Positions 1 to 11,984 of a DNA stretch of 64,000 nucleotides are shown here, one piece after another. Made by a program: the position numbers and the translations under genes. A model generated the notes under the pieces. That model searched no databases. It was not told where the DNA came from and saw nothing but the letters and a program-made list of their open reading frames with translations. This stretch comes from Ochotona curzoniae (taxonomy: Eukaryota > Chordata > Mammalia > Lagomorpha > Ochotonidae). Where the stretch lies: positions 112,834-176,833 of the forward strand of contig NW_024465440.1 in assembly GCF_017591425.1 (NCBI RefSeq), read 5' to 3'. Every line of letters begins with the position of its first letter. Position 1 is the first letter of the stretch.

Positions 1-813
1 CCCGGGGCAGGGGGCAGGGAGGCTAGATACCTGTGTCAAACATTTCTCCTATTTAACCACCTGAGGGTGAGGGATCTGCGAATGTCAGCTCCTGTCACTC
101 ACTGGGCAAGGGCTGTTGCAGGGGTGTGTTGATTCACCACTCCTTCTTTGGCTGTCCAGGCTACAAAGAATGTCACCAGGCAGAGACACACACATGCTTG
201 CCCTTGGAAGTTGGGAGGGCTAAAATGGGATGACCCCATGGAAATGAGTGTGAGCCACAACAAAGCCTGGGAAACACAGATTGGCTGATATAGCAAGGTT
301 GAGTGATTTATGAGTAAGCCTCATACATACTTAGAATTGCAAATTAAGATAACATTGCATTTTAATATTCCTTGTGAAAGTTAGATTAGTCACCTATGGT
401 AATAAGAGTTTGTGAAGGGCCTGGTTTGCAGGGAAATCCTTGCAAAAACTTTTCTGAAGACTCAGAGGCCTAAACAAAGTAGGGGTGACTCCGAGGAACC
501 AGAACAGGGTTGACTGGCAGATCCAGAGAGAACTCTGGAAGGGATCAGAGAGAATCCCATGAAAGGCCATGGGGTTTAGCCCAGGATCATGAATGGTGAG
601 GATTCCAACTTGCAGAGGTGGTGTGCAGGCTTCAACTTAGTCTAACAGATAGCAGCAGGGTCAAGCAGAGGTGCTTTAGCTTGGTCACTGTGGGTCTAGG
701 CAGGACTCCCCAGGGCCAGACCCAAGCACGAAGACAGTGAGGAATCAGATCAAGTTTCTGAGAGTGGGAGAGTGTGGAGAAAAAGAAATCCTACTGGAAC
801 ACTGACTTGATGC
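1..813. other. No recognisable feature
   Basis: I see no gene and no clear repeat here. Open frames are short and lack protein-family character. The sequence is ordinary mixed-composition mammalian DNA. Confidence 0.5.
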
Positions 814-1130
814 TTTAAAAAAAAATTATTTAGTTTTGTTGGAAAGTCAGATATGCAGAGAGAAGGAGAGACAGAGACAGATCTTTCATCCACTGGTTCA
901 CTCCCCAAGTGACCACAACAGCTGGAGCTGAGCAGATCTGAAGCTAGGAGCCTGGAGCTTCTTCTGGGTCTCCCACATGGGTGCAGGTCGCAAGGCTTTG
1001 GGCCATCTTCAGCTGCTTTCCCAGGCCACAAGCAGGGAAGCGGGGCTGCTGGGATTAGAACCAGCGCCCATATGGAATTCTGGTGTGTGCAAGGTGAGGA
1101 GTTTAGGTGCTAGGCTACAGCGCAGGGCCC
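814..1130 (-). mobile_element. C-type SINE, minus orientation
   Basis: Reading the minus strand, the element runs from GGGCCC (1125-1130) through the cloverleaf-derived head, the CCCAGCAGCCCCGCTTCCC segment and GCTTGTGGCCTGGGAAAGCAG, to the pyrimidine-rich CTCTGTCTCTCC stretch and an A-rich tail seen as T/A-rich DNA at 814-840. Full length and moderately diverged. The short open frame inside it is a by-product of the repeat. Confidence 0.88.
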
Positions 1131-1499
1131 TGAGCTAGTGCTTCTTTGTTTTTAATTCATTTAAATCAGATACATATGAGGACAGAGATGTCGGGGGCCA
1201 TGACATCTTACAAAATCTCAGATCAGAAGAAAGTAGAGTAGCAGTGTCAGGGAGGAGAGAGTACGATGATGAAATAGATGCAGAGAGTGCAAAGGACAAA
1301 TCAACAGAAAAGTAAGGGGATGACTCGGTGAGGGGGTGTTGCTACGGCTACAGGAAATGATGGCGTCAGGAACTGAACAGAGAAGTCAGGAGACAGGACA
1401 GAGAGGGAGAAGCAGCAGGAGAGTTTGGAGCAAGACACCCTGAGTGTGACGCCCCCTCTCTGTGTCAAATGCTTTGGCAACTGTAAAGCTGAATTATGC

Positions 1500-1800
1500 A
1501 CACAAAGTCTATTCAGAAGAAACATCTAGTCTAGTAGGAAATGAAGACATACTCTTCAATAACTGCGACACAAGGTAGGAAAAAGAAGTCTAACTAGAGT
1601 TGCAGATAATAAAGGTGTCCTGAGTGCTCAGAGGCAGGATCAATCCCCTTTAGCTGCAGGGATTAAGCAAGGCTTCATGGAGTGTTTTAGTTAGATCCTG
1701 AAAAATGGGCCGGATTTGGATGGGTCAAGAGAAAAGTCCTCAGGCTGAGGGAAAGTCGGGGCAGAGGGAATACTGATTGAAAAACAAGTGTGGGAGGCCC
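1500..1800 (-). repeat. Ancient L2 fragment, antisense
   Basis: The order of short blocks (AGTCTAGTAGGAAATGAAGAC, GTGTCCTGAGTGCTCAGAGG, GCAAGGCTTCATGGAG, ...GGCTGAGGGAAAGTCGG) follows the antisense of the mammalian L2 3' region. In that region, GAAGGCTTCCTGGAGGAGGTG-like DNA is the complement of the sense CCTCCAGGAAGCCTTC. Heavily diverged; assigned from recalled consensus only. Confidence 0.5.
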
Positions 1801-2765
1801 CAGCAGCTCGCTTTGAAGGAAGCAAGGAGAGCCTAAGTTGGAAGAACCTGGGACAGGAGAGAGGGCCTCTCACACTGGGTGACGCAAGATCAATTTTATT
1901 CACAGCCAACGAAGGCTGTTGACCTGGAGACGTTATCAGAGAGTGGGGTAGGAGGAATAAACAGGCAACTGGATGCCATCAGAGATGATGAGGCCTCTCC
2001 TAGAACAGAGCCAGCCAGCGCTGGGAACAGGATCTATTTCGGGAATGTTAATGAGCAAGAATGTTCAGGAAGATGAGCTCGACGGCCAGAGGATAGCCTC
2101 ACGAGATGAGCAGCCCTCTTCCAGTTTCACAGTGCCCCTCTCAAGTGCAGAGTGAATTTTCACCTTTAAAGCAAATTGATAGGAGCTGGCCGATCTCCAC
2201 CATGTTTTGGGGGTCAGTTGATTGAGGAGTCCTTGCTTTCCAAAGTGGTCATTACATGGCTTCCATGGCTCTGGATTGAAACGTTGCCTCATTCTCCATG
2301 GGAAGCCTTGGGAAGATCGAAGGGAAGTCTTGCTTGAAGTGCCCTGAGATGCAGTTTTCCAATTGCTCTGTAAGTCATTTTATTAAACTAAAATGTTTAC
2401 TGTCATGCAACATTGAGTTTGCTTCTTATGACCTTGAAAAGAGTTGGACGGTTGCCCTCGTTAACTGGGAACAGATGGGACTATATGTACAGACGGCAAG
2501 AGAAGAACTTATTTTGAGCACTTTAAAAAAATCTTGTCTCCTACCAGTGTTAAGCAAGCATCCGTGCTGATGTACATAATGGGGATCTTATTTTGTACCC
2601 AGAAAACTGTATTTCTTATGTTAGTGCATAAGTGTTGTGTCCTGTTTTCTATATGAAATTGAGCGCTTTTGTTTTAATTCTTAATATTTCAGAGACTTCA
2701 AATTTGCAATGTGAGGGTGTCCTGTGTATTCCTAGGACAATTAGAAATGTAAGAAAAGAAATATT
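1801..2765. other. No recognisable feature
   Basis: No gene or clear repeat found. Overlapping short frames on both strands show no domain, signal peptide or membrane pattern worth calling. Confidence 0.45.
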
Positions 2766-3084
2766 GGACCTGGCACAAAGGCTCAGTGGTCAAATCCTCT
2801 CCTTACGCATTCAGGGATCCCATGTGGATGCCAGTTCATGTCCTTGCTGCCCCACTTCCCTTCCAGCTCCCTGCTTGTGGCCTGGAAAAGCTCAAAGCCT
2901 TGGGCCCCTATACAGGAGACCTGAAAGATGCTCCAGGCTTTTGGCTTCAAATTGGCTCAGCAACAGCCTTTGCAGTCATTTGGGGAGTGAACCAGTGGAT
3001 GGAAGATCTATCTCTCTGTCTCTCTTTCTCTCTGTAAATGTGATTTTTTCCAACAAAAATAAATAAATCTTAAAAAAAAAAAAA
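2766..3084 (+). mobile_element. C-type SINE, plus orientation
   Basis: The head GGACCTGGCACAAAGGCTCAG is followed by the CCCACTTCCCTTCCAGCTCC block, GCTTGTGGCCTGGAAAAGC, the GATTGGCTCAGCAACAGCC block, TGGATGGAAGATCTATCTC, the CTCTCTGTAAAT end and an AATAAATAAATCTTAAAA tail. Full length. The 144-residue open frame spanning it has no independent support. Confidence 0.88.
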
Positions 3085-3853
3085 CAGGAAAAGAGAAAGA
3101 AGGAAAAAAGAAATGAAATGTCCTGGCAGACTCTACACTGGGACCAGGAGATCCCACACTGTCCCCATCACCAGCATTCCTGGGTTTCATTGGGGTTCAC
3201 GTTGGCACTGCAACACTTCTGTGTGCTCCCAGGACACTGCCGTCCAGAGGGTGTTTTCTCATCCCTTCAGTCCCTTGATGCTGGGGAGGACGGGGACTTT
3301 GCAATTAATAGAACATGGCTGGAAAAGACACTGTGGGACTTCTAAGGCTATCATTGTGACAGATAATAGGACCTCACTGTCTCTCCCAGCACTCACTTTA
3401 GCGAGCGAGCCACCGTGTTGTAGGGAAACCCAAGCTACAGGCAGAAGTCCCGTTCAGATGTTGTAGCCAGCAGTGTTGGGCAAGCTGGCAGTTAGCCTTA
3501 ACGGCCCATCATACAAGTCAACAGGCAGTGATTCTGCACCTGGAACCATTCCTGCTGAAGCCAAGGGTGACAGAGGTGAGCTATCCGCACCCAACCCTTC
3601 CCCACCTGCAGACTCATGGGCAGAACATCTTGATAGGAACTAGAGCAAAGACCCTTAATGCCTGGGGGAGAACTGTGCCAGTGCTGGGTGCTGTGCTGGA
3701 AGTCTTGACCTTGGAGAGGCTGGGCAGTACGTGGGAAAGTTGGAAGAGCTGCAGAGGAGACAAGAGGGCACTTCACAGATTATGAAACAGTTATGCATGG
3801 ATTTTTAAAACTGCACCAAAAATAGGCGTATCTTTTCATTTTACTTTTCCATG
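3085..3853. other. No recognisable feature
   Basis: Frames of 60-117 residues exist, but none resembles a known family and none is flanked by convincing splice signals. No repeat recognised. Confidence 0.4.
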
Positions 3854-3860
3854 AACTTAA

Positions 3861-4182
3861 AATTATTATTTATTTGAAAGGTGGAGTGAGACAGACAGAG
3901 CAGAGGCAGAGAAAGTGATGTCTTATATATGCTGGTTCACTCCTGAAATGGCCACAATAGCTGGGTCTGGTACAGACTAAAGCAACGAGCCAAGAATTGC
4001 AGCCATGTCTCCCTTGTGGATGGCAGAGGCTCAAGTACTTGGGCCACCTCTTGCTGCTTTCTCATGCACCTTAGCAGAAAGCTGCATCATAAGTGCAATA
4101 GCTGGAACTTGAACCAGCACTCTGATATGGGATTGTTGGTGTCACAGGCAGCAGCTTTACCCACTACCACAGTACTGACCCC
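3861..4182 (-). mobile_element. Older C-type SINE, minus orientation
   Basis: Minus-oriented element of an older subfamily: TTATTTATTTGAAAGG tail, CTGGTTCACTCC block, TTGCTGCTTTCTCATGCACCTTAGCAGAAAGCTGC in place of the young CCACAAGCAGGGAGCTGG segment, and GACCCC at its 5' end. An 8-bp repeat, AACTTAAA, lies at 3854-3861 and 4183-4190 and fits a target-site duplication. Confidence 0.82.
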
Positions 4183-4190
4183 AACTTAAA

Positions 4191-5466
4191 CTTTTTGGTA
4201 GACGGTTACGTTCACACTGTACTCCCAATGCCTCTATCAACATGAATTTTGACGTTCCCTTCCAGGTAGCAGTCTGGGCCACAGGGACCCTCTAATACAT
4301 GGAAAGCCATACATTTAGACTTGGAACAGAGTCTTCTGACATTGACCTGGTGGGAGGAGAATACAGGGCAAGCAGGCCTACAGCCAGGGAGAAGGGGGGC
4401 CCTTGATGACACATGTTCATTTTTAAAGAGACCTCAGCCATATATCTTTGAAAAGAACATTGCCTACAGGCTCTGGGAAGGATAAACAAAGTAGAAGAAG
4501 CAAAAGATATATATTTTTTTCTGTTAAAAAATATAAAAGCTTGATGATAAGGGCTTACCAGGATTCACTGAAGAGAGGTGACATTGGCACAGGCCCTCTA
4601 GCTGGAAATCAGAATGTAATGATAGCCAGCTGCAGGGCAATGCCATTACCGTGTGTCCACTTCCACTTCATAGCTGTCCAAGTCTGGCCAGGGGTGGAGG
4701 CATCTCGCCCTTTAGCAAAACAGTCTCAGATATATACCACCGATGTACACACTTTTTTTAATCTATAAGTTGTCTTCAGATCCAACTGTACTGATTTAGT
4801 GTGTACATTTAAAAATATATACAAACTAAAAATACCAACAGTGACAGAAGTTCTTGCATTTGAATCCTATCCCCTTCAACATGGGATTATCTTGTACCTC
4901 GCTTGAACATTATTGTTCAAAAGTTTTGACTTGGTGACATTCCTGACTACCACTGCTTTGCTGTGGGGTTTTGTATGCTCTATTTCACCAATCTCAGTTC
5001 CGTCACTGTAATAAGAGAGCTAACTGCTGTATGGGCTGACTTCATTATATCACCATTAAAACACACACCCCAGCGAATAACCTTGGTGTTCAGGGAAGCT
5101 GGAGGCTCTCTCCCTTGCCATAACTCATAGAAATGGCTCCTTCTCTCTTGGGCCTCCTCCTGGGCGCCTTACGTCATCACCTGTATCGAATTGACAAGCA
5201 AGAAGACAGAAGCAGCTTCAACCAGCTAAAAGCTTGCCAGGAAGTGGTACCCAGGAGCATGCATGCGGGTGGCCATGTCCACTTTCAAGGGATGCAAGGA
5301 AATGCAGTCTAGTTTTCTCTGTATGGGAGCTCCATCACCATGGAGGAAAGGAAAAATAGCAGATTTGGTCTCTGCCATACTCTGTGTGTTCCTTTGTCAA
5401 ATTACAAATAGTGATGTGTTACCCAAGAGATATATTTGGAGGAATAAAAGCAGATTATTCAGGGTG
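4191..5466. other. No recognisable feature
   Basis: No gene or identifiable repeat found over about 1.3 kb. AT-rich stretches occur near 4500 and 4740-4830. No frame shows family features. Confidence 0.4.
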
Positions 5467-5467
5467 G

Positions 5468-5768
5468 GCTTTGGCATGCCACTAAGACCCATGGCCCCAA
5501 TCAGAATGCCTGGGTCTGGGTCTCAGTCTGGCTCCCCACTTCAGCTTTCTGCTGATGCACCCCGGGGGAACAGCAGAGGATGGCTCAAAGACTTGGGTTT
5601 CTGCTACCCATCAGGGAGACCTGGATGGATTTGCTGGGTTCCTGGCTTTGGCCTGGCCCAGCCTTAACTGTTATGGGTGTTTGGGGAATGAACTAGAAGA
5701 AATCTCTCCACCCTCCTCCTTTCTGTATGTGTCTTTGCCTTTTCAAATAAATTAGAAAATATTAAAAG
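5468..5768 (+). mobile_element. Older C-type SINE, plus orientation
   Basis: Diverged plus-strand copy: GGGCTTTGGCATGCC head, CTCCCCACTTCAGC, CTCAAAGACTTGGG, GGTTCCTGGCTTTGGCCTGG, GGGGAATGAACTAGAAGAAAT and TTCAAATAAATTAG tail. The TTTCAAATAAAT ending marks an older subfamily than the copies ending in TTTCCAATAAAAAT. Confidence 0.72.
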
Positions 5769-5770
5769 AA

Positions 5771-8175
5771 AAATATTCACAGATATTTAGCCCTGTCTAA
5801 GGTATTCAAAACACTAAGTCTGCCCTTGTGGAGAGTGGAGAGGCAAGGATGGGAAGAGGTTGGGAGAATGGAGTGACTATCCCCGAGTTGGGAAGGCTGG
5901 ATTCTCTGTGTTCCTCTGCCACCAGCCAAGTGACCTGAGCCAAGGTCCTGCCCCTTAGCACTTTGGTCTTCTCTGCTGTGAAAGAACCATGCTGGGCTGT
6001 GACTTCTGGCTTTCCGCAGCCTTGCGCTTTCTACCTTGTTCTGTGACCTGAATGCTTCAGCTCTGGTCATCACTGGATTGACCTCCCTCTCACCAACTGG
6101 AAGACAGAGACAGCCTCTTCTGTCCCTAGAACCCAGGGCTACAGAGAAGCTGCCACCTTCTGTTTATTCCATCTCTATCCACATTCCCGGGTAAGCTCAT
6201 CCACAGTGCTGGAAACGTTGATTCCTCCCTCTGTGTCACATCCAAATATTACAGATCCTCATCCTACTTGCAGTCCATGTGACCAAAAATGCCTGAGGGT
6301 GCAGCTTCAGTTCTTATAACCACAGGGTCTTGGAGAGCATCCTCTAAGTGCCATCCATGGCCCAGGTCCCTGGCAGGATATGGAAGGTGTACCCTATAGG
6401 GCAGAGCCTGCTGGGAAAAAAAAGACATTAGATCTATTTTTCTTCCTGTCGCAAGCTATCTTTACAGATAAAACCTTTAGAAGCCCGGGCCTCCCACTCC
6501 CTGCTCCTCCTGCAACCCACCCCCAGCCAACACCCCCACTGTACACATCCCACTCAGGGAGCAATAAAATCACAGCCACAGTGGGCACAATCCAGTCCTG
6601 CTAAGAGTGTCCAGACTGCCGGCCAGCAAGCGCACGTGGCCTTTCCACGTGGGTCCAGAAGCACAGAAAGAAAGGAACTGAAGTAAAGGGGACAAATGTT
6701 TGCGTTACAAGCTGCTGCGTGATTTCCGGGAGATTTGTTTTCCCAAGCGAAGCGTCTTGTCATAAGCTCATCTCGTAGGCGCAGAGTAGGGCGCTAATGA
6801 GCAATGATCATTGTACTCTCCCTTCCAGCCAGCGCTTTCACGTGGTTCATCTTGTTTATGTAAGACTCATCTGGGAAGAAATGGGTGGGGGGTGGGCAGA
6901 GAGCTTGGAACTTGTGCAGTCACACAGCTGTTAATGTAGTAGACACAGGACTGGCACTGAGGTCTTTGAGTTCTTGATCCCAGTGGCTCTTTCCTGGGCT
7001 GAAAGCTCCTCTGAACCCCAAAGCTGCTCAAACCCAGCACCCTCTCTTCCAAAGGAAGAACTGATCAATAAATCAGAAAAAATGCTTAACCTTATTGGCA
7101 GCACTTACCTTCCAGACTCTCAAACTCAGTGATAATTATGGAGATGGAGGCCATTGCCAGACTGACAATGTTTATTGCCAGCTATAAACCTTTCCACCTG
7201 CTGCCTAGCTCACCTGTGCAACCTACTATGTGCTATTGGCATGTAGCAGTTGAGGGTCGCTGTGACGCCACTCCTGTCCTGCAGTTCTCTCCTTGATTCC
7301 TCTCTCCCACCCTGATACTTCCCCACAGCAGCAGGAAATTGGTGATTGGGTGGTTGTGAGTTGGGTATGCAACATTTTGCTGCTCCATCTTTCATTAAGC
7401 TCCAAAGTTAAAATGATTCACGCAGATGTCAAGGTCATCAGGGCTGTGCCAGTTTATTTTAGGAGAGTCATTTTCTACAACTCAGATGTAGAGCTGCATG
7501 TCAGCTCTAATAGGGTAGAAAATTCTTACCACAGAAAACTCTGCACATTTTGAACCACAGACTCCACGGGCCTGTGGTGAGCTGCCTGATTTAACGATCC
7601 TTTTTGTTGTGTTTCCTGCATAACAAGTAGGCTCAGTTCCAATCTCAAAGGCAAATGCATATGGAGTTCTAAAGAAGAAAAGGGACACGAGGAAGAGTGA
7701 TTCAAAATGCGTGTCGCTCTCTCCCAGCAAAATGAATAATTAAACTTTGGATTTGTTTTCTAACAAAAATGATAATAGGCAGATGCTGCGGGAAGTGTGG
7801 CCATTGCATACTAATGATGGGTTAAGTGAAATATTAACTTGCTCTTGTGTGAAGGGGCGAGGCTAGGGGTGGGAGGAGAGGACCAACTTGTGAAGGCAGA
7901 GGGTCTCGCAGAAATTAAGATGCATATTGTTGTGTGATCTTGTCTTAACACTGAGTTCCATAGGCCTGGGGAAAAACTTTTCTGTTCATTGCTTTTTCTC
8001 TTTCCTTCCTGTCTCTCTCTGACTCTCCCTCTTTTCACATCCCTTCACAGTTCTTTGTAACCAAGATTAGTTTGGTTGAATTTAGACTTGGTTAAAAAAA
8101 AAAAAAAACATTTATCTGCCCTTTCATGCTAAATAAATTAATAGTTCAGGGAATAAGGAAATAGAATGAGTCTTC
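5771..8175. other. Repeat-poor stretch, candidate conserved non-coding DNA
   Basis: About 2.4 kb with no SINE, L1 or LTR copy that I can recognise, in a window where such repeats otherwise occur every 1-2 kb. It contains a locally CpG-richer patch (about 6710-6800) and a perfect 12-bp palindrome CAATGATCATTG at 6802-6813. AT-rich homeodomain-like cores occur, such as ATGAATAATTAA near 7733. No coding frame is convincing. Function is inference only. Confidence 0.35.
6802..6813. promoter_or_regulatory. 12-bp perfect palindrome, possible binding site
   Basis: CAATGATCATTG is its own reverse complement. It sits beside GCTAATGAGC, within the locally CpG-richer part of the repeat-poor block. A dimeric transcription-factor site is possible, but nothing here proves it. 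Confidence 0.2.
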
Positions 8176-8184
8176 GTATTAATA

Positions 8185-8390
8185 GCTAATCAGCTATGTA
8201 TAGCAGCACTATTCATAGTAACCCTCAAACTGGAAACTACCCAAATTCTTATCAACAGGAGAATACATGGATTCTAGCACAGTCTTCCAATGAAATTCAA
8301 CACTCCAATGAGAATGAATGGTTTATTACCACTTGCTACATATCCATGTGAACCAAAGGAGTTGGGCCTCTTTATAGACACAGAACACTA
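8185..8390 (+). repeat. Old L1 ORF2 3' fragment
   Basis: Blocks such as TAGCAGCACTATTCATAGTAA, AACTGGAAACTACCCAAAT and ATCAACAGGAGAATACATGG match the sense strand of the mammalian L1 ORF2 C-terminal region (AGCA..ATTCATAATAGC..CCCAAATG..CATCAACAGG). Many substitutions and stops; inactive. Confidence 0.7.
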
Positions 8391-10016
8391 AAACAGGCAA
8401 CGTGGCTCTCCCCTGTTGGAAGTGAGGGTTGTGTTTTTTCCTTGCAGGTTGACGGTAATTCAAAGGAGTGCAAGAGGGGCTTCTTTGGTGCTGGAAAATT
8501 TTTAATTCTAGAGTTGGGTGTTGGTTCCATTAAATGTATTTCATGTATAAAAAGCCATTGAGCATTTCACATTAGCGTCATCTTCTGTATTATCATTAAA
8601 AAGTAAGAAAACATCACTGGATGCATTTTTAGTAGTAAGTTTACTTAGCAGAATATAACCTACAAACATCCAGATTGGTCCAGGTAGAAATACAACCTAA
8701 CAAAGCAGCAGATGCCAGCAACCATCCACGCAAGGCTGGTCTTTCTTCTCTGCTCCCCTTTCTTCTCCTCCCAGCCTCTGGAGCCTGTGCATTTGGGCTC
8801 CATCTTTCTCCCGCCCAGCTCACCCTTCAGTTCAAGCCACCTGATCAGCATGGTTGGTTCCCTGCCTCCTTCCTGTCTTTTCAGTCATGTCCACTTCCAT
8901 CTCTGCTCCTTCCTGCTTGAGAGTCTTCACACTGTAGAAGGCTTCTTATTAAAGTGAGATAAGGGATCCTAAGTGTTGTGAAAGCAAATAGTTTGGAAGG
9001 AAAGGTTTTTGAAGAGGTTGATCTTGTTAGGTGAGGCAACTACCACAGCCTTACTATGCTTATATTGTTTCATCTTCCTTGACATGAGGTGGAGAACAAA
9101 ATGGGCTTGCGTATGGGTGTAGAGAGGTAATCGTTGACACAGTAAGTAACAAGATGAAGCCAGGTGAAAGTAGGAGAGGAAACACAATATGACACCATCA
9201 GCATAAGGTCAGATGGGAAGCACAGTTCTTGCCTGGCTGAGAGGAACTGCCTTTCAATGATTCTCTGTGCCACCTGTCACACTCTTACCCTCCACAATGG
9301 GGTTATGGCAGTCTGTTCAAAACTGGCAGCTGACTGCAACCCTCCTCTGTAGGGGCCCCTGCCATGTACCATGAGTCACTGGGCAAAACCCAAGCCCCTC
9401 ACTCCAATATGCCTCTACCTTGCAAGCTCACTGCCTGTTACCTCTTTCATCTTGCAAATGCCTTTGGGTCAGGACCAGCTATCTTTTGGGACATTCTTCC
9501 CCCACATATCTACATGGCTACCCACAAGCTGTGGTTGCCATGGGATCTCTCACCACTCTTGACTGGTTCTAGGGTGGGCTGTTGACCAAGAAGTGGCCAA
9601 TCACAGTGCCTTTCCTGGCTCACATCTGCTCTACTGCAGGACCAGAAGTGAGCACTTGGGCAAGATGAATAAATTACCATTCTTCTCCAGGACATTTGCA
9701 TTCATGCACTGAGAAAGATAAATGTCTTTCTCATGAAGTGAAGCTATTGCATTCTTCTTTTAAGAACTTGAGACACTGTGGTTTCTGATCTTAGCAATAG
9801 AGACACCCTTAGGAGAGAGGGTAGAAAGGAGAGAAATGGAGCAGGATAGGAAGATATTGGAAGAAAGCAGAGTTGAAGGCCTGAAGGCCAGATGGTATTG
9901 AAGTTCTTGCTTATATCAATTCCTGAAGGCTAATGATCTCCTGACGTCTGTAAATCAACCCTCTATCCCTAGTGTAAACTTCAATTACTTTAACCAACAG
10001 TCTTTAATTCTTGTAA
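8391..10016. other. No gene recognised; pyrimidine-rich stretch at 8730-8930
   Basis: 8730-8930 is rich in C and T and opens several overlapping frames of about 80 residues that look like composition effects. A faint resemblance to L2 is possible there. I see nothing definite in the rest. Confidence 0.35.
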
Positions 10017-10255
10017 TTTTTTTTTAATATCTATTAAAGAGAGAGGAAGATCTTTAATCTACTGGTTTACTCCTCAAATGACTGCAATTCTGGGGCTAAG
10101 CCAGTCCAAATTCAGAAGCCTACTACATCTGGGCTTCTTCTGCGTTAGCAGTCACATTAGTAGGAAGCTGCCAGTGTTGTGATGCTGGTCCTAGTTTCCA
10201 ACAACTTCTGGTTTTTGGAATACACAGTCAAATTCTGCGCCAGTCAACTTACTCT
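10017..10255 (-). mobile_element. Degraded C-type SINE, minus orientation
   Basis: TTTTTTTTTAATATCTATTAAAGAGAGAGGAAG, CTACTGGTTTACTCC, TGGGCTTCTTCTGCG and TAGTAGGAAGCTGCCAG preserve the order of an older C-SINE on the minus strand. Large internal losses. Confidence 0.6.
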
Positions 10256-10294
10256 CAAAGAAGTTCTTATTTTGTAGCATTTGCCAATTTCTGT

Positions 10295-10560
10295 GATATG
10301 AACACTCTCAGCTCCAGCCAAGGGCCAGCACTGGCACCCCACTGCCCTGCCTCACAGTTTCTCAGCTGGCTCAGCTCACAGTGTTCTGTTCTCCCCATGC
10401 TCTTCCCAGCAGCTTTCTCCCCTGGGCTCATTACTTTGTCAAGGCCCATTTCCTGCACCACGCCTTCCAGAATCCGAGGAGCCTTCTTTGATTCCTCCCT
10501 GCTTTCTTGACTCCCTTGCTTCACCGTTTCTGTTGTACTCACTGCATTAAGTTGAGTAAA
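10295..10560 (+). repeat. L2 LINE fragment, sense
   Basis: AAGGCCCATTTCCTGCACCACGCCTTCCAGAAT followed by GATTCCTCCCTGCTTTCTTGACTCCC matches the sense L2 3' region (CATCTCCTCCAGGAAGCCTTCC...). The upstream TGTTCTCCCCATGCTCTTCCC also fits. Diverged, no frame. Confidence 0.55.
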
Positions 10561-11424
10561 GGAAGTCTGCAGACCCTCAGCCTACAAAGGCCATGTCTTA
10601 ATCATCTCTCAAACCCCCACACCTGCTGTCTGGGTGCCCTTTAGCAGACGGCAGCAGTATGGCAACTCAGCTAGCCTCCGCCCTAGGTGATGCTTTGGTT
10701 CAAGGCAGCTCTGTGGGAAATTGCCGATGGTACTAATGAAGGCAGTAAATAAATAATCAAGTGGAGCTCGGCTGTTCTTGGAAATTGACCATGGTCACAA
10801 AACACACAGTGCCAGAACTGTCAGTGAGAATCACACTCCAGGGATCAAAAGTCAGCCTTTGTGGCAAAATGTTAGAATGAAAGAAGTAATATTGGTCAGG
10901 TTAAGGGCTCACTGCAGCCACATCTCAGACGTGAGGCCAGGTCAGACTAGTGTGATGTAAGTGGCTTTGTTTTTTGAAGTCTTACTATTTATTTATAACA
11001 TCACATGGCCAACTAAACAGATAGTTCAGTCTGCTCTTAAATATATGTGTTTTACAGACATGGTTTGTTTTTATGAGATGTAATTTTTTATGTGGATTCC
11101 CACATTGGTACCAGCTTTTTAAAGATAGGAATCATGGTCTTTCTGTAGTATTCGTTGATGTCCTTTGCATGCACTATGATCAGGTTTTCTGCTTAGATGC
11201 TCCCCTGGGATAATGGTGTAGAACCTCCCCTCTGTGCGGGGTGAACAGCTGGGGGTCTGGCAGCTAATTTTAGCTAGAGAAAGAACCACTTAGGCTTTTC
11301 ACACTCCAAAGTGGCTTACTCCACAAAGTACAAAACTCCAAAGTTTTGCAACATAAGTAGCTTTTATCTTTCCTTCTGAATTGAATGTTATAAAAGACCC
11401 CAAAGTATACTCATTGAGCAGTTG
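10561..11424. other. No recognisable feature
   Basis: About 860 bp where I find no gene and no confident repeat. Confidence 0.4.
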
Positions 11425-11437
11425 GATGAGTAATTCT

Positions 11438-11772
11438 TTTTTAAAAAAAAGATTTATTTATTTTTATTACAAAGTCAGATATACAGAGAGGAGGAGAGAC
11501 AGAGAGGAAGATCTTCCATCTGATGATTCACTCCCCAAGTGGCTGCAATGGCCGGTGCTGTGCTGATCGGAGCCAGGAGCCAGAAACCTCCTTCAGGTCC
11601 CCCACACAGGTGCAGGATCCCAAAGCGTTGGGCCGTCCTTGACTGCTTTCCCAGGCCACAAGCAGGGAACTGGATGGGAAGTGGGGCTGCCGGGATTAGA
11701 ACTGGCGCCCATATGAGATCCCGATGCGTTCAAGGCGAGGACTTTAGCTGCTAGGCCATGCTGCCAGGCCCA
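11438..11772 (-). mobile_element. Young C-type SINE, minus orientation, with target duplication
   Basis: Near-consensus copy: TTTTTTAAAAAAAAGATTTATTTATTTTTATTACAAAGTCAG tail region, GAGGAGAGACAGAGAGGAAG, GGCCGGTGCTGTGCTGATCGG, CCCAGGCCACAAGCAGGGAAC and GGCCCA at the 5' end. Flanks GATGAGTAATTCT (11425-11437) and GATGAATAATTCT (11773-11785) form a 13-bp target-site duplication with one mismatch, so the borders are well fixed. Confidence 0.93.
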
Positions 11773-11984
11773 GATGAATAATTCTGCTTTAACATGGAAA
11801 TTCCTTTAGGTTTCCTATAGATGTCATTATAGGATGAGTTGGTTAAGCTCATGGCTCAGGTCTAAAGTGTGGTTCTGATGGAGGGGTTTAACATTCCTTA
11901 GCTTTCACTTCTCATGGGAACTCTGTTGATACAAGCTTTTGTCAGAACCTGCTTAACTGTCATGCAAATGGGGTCTCAAAAAGA

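Noticed and set aside
2632..3066. 144-residue open frame on the plus strand
   Set aside because: The second half is a translated C-type SINE.
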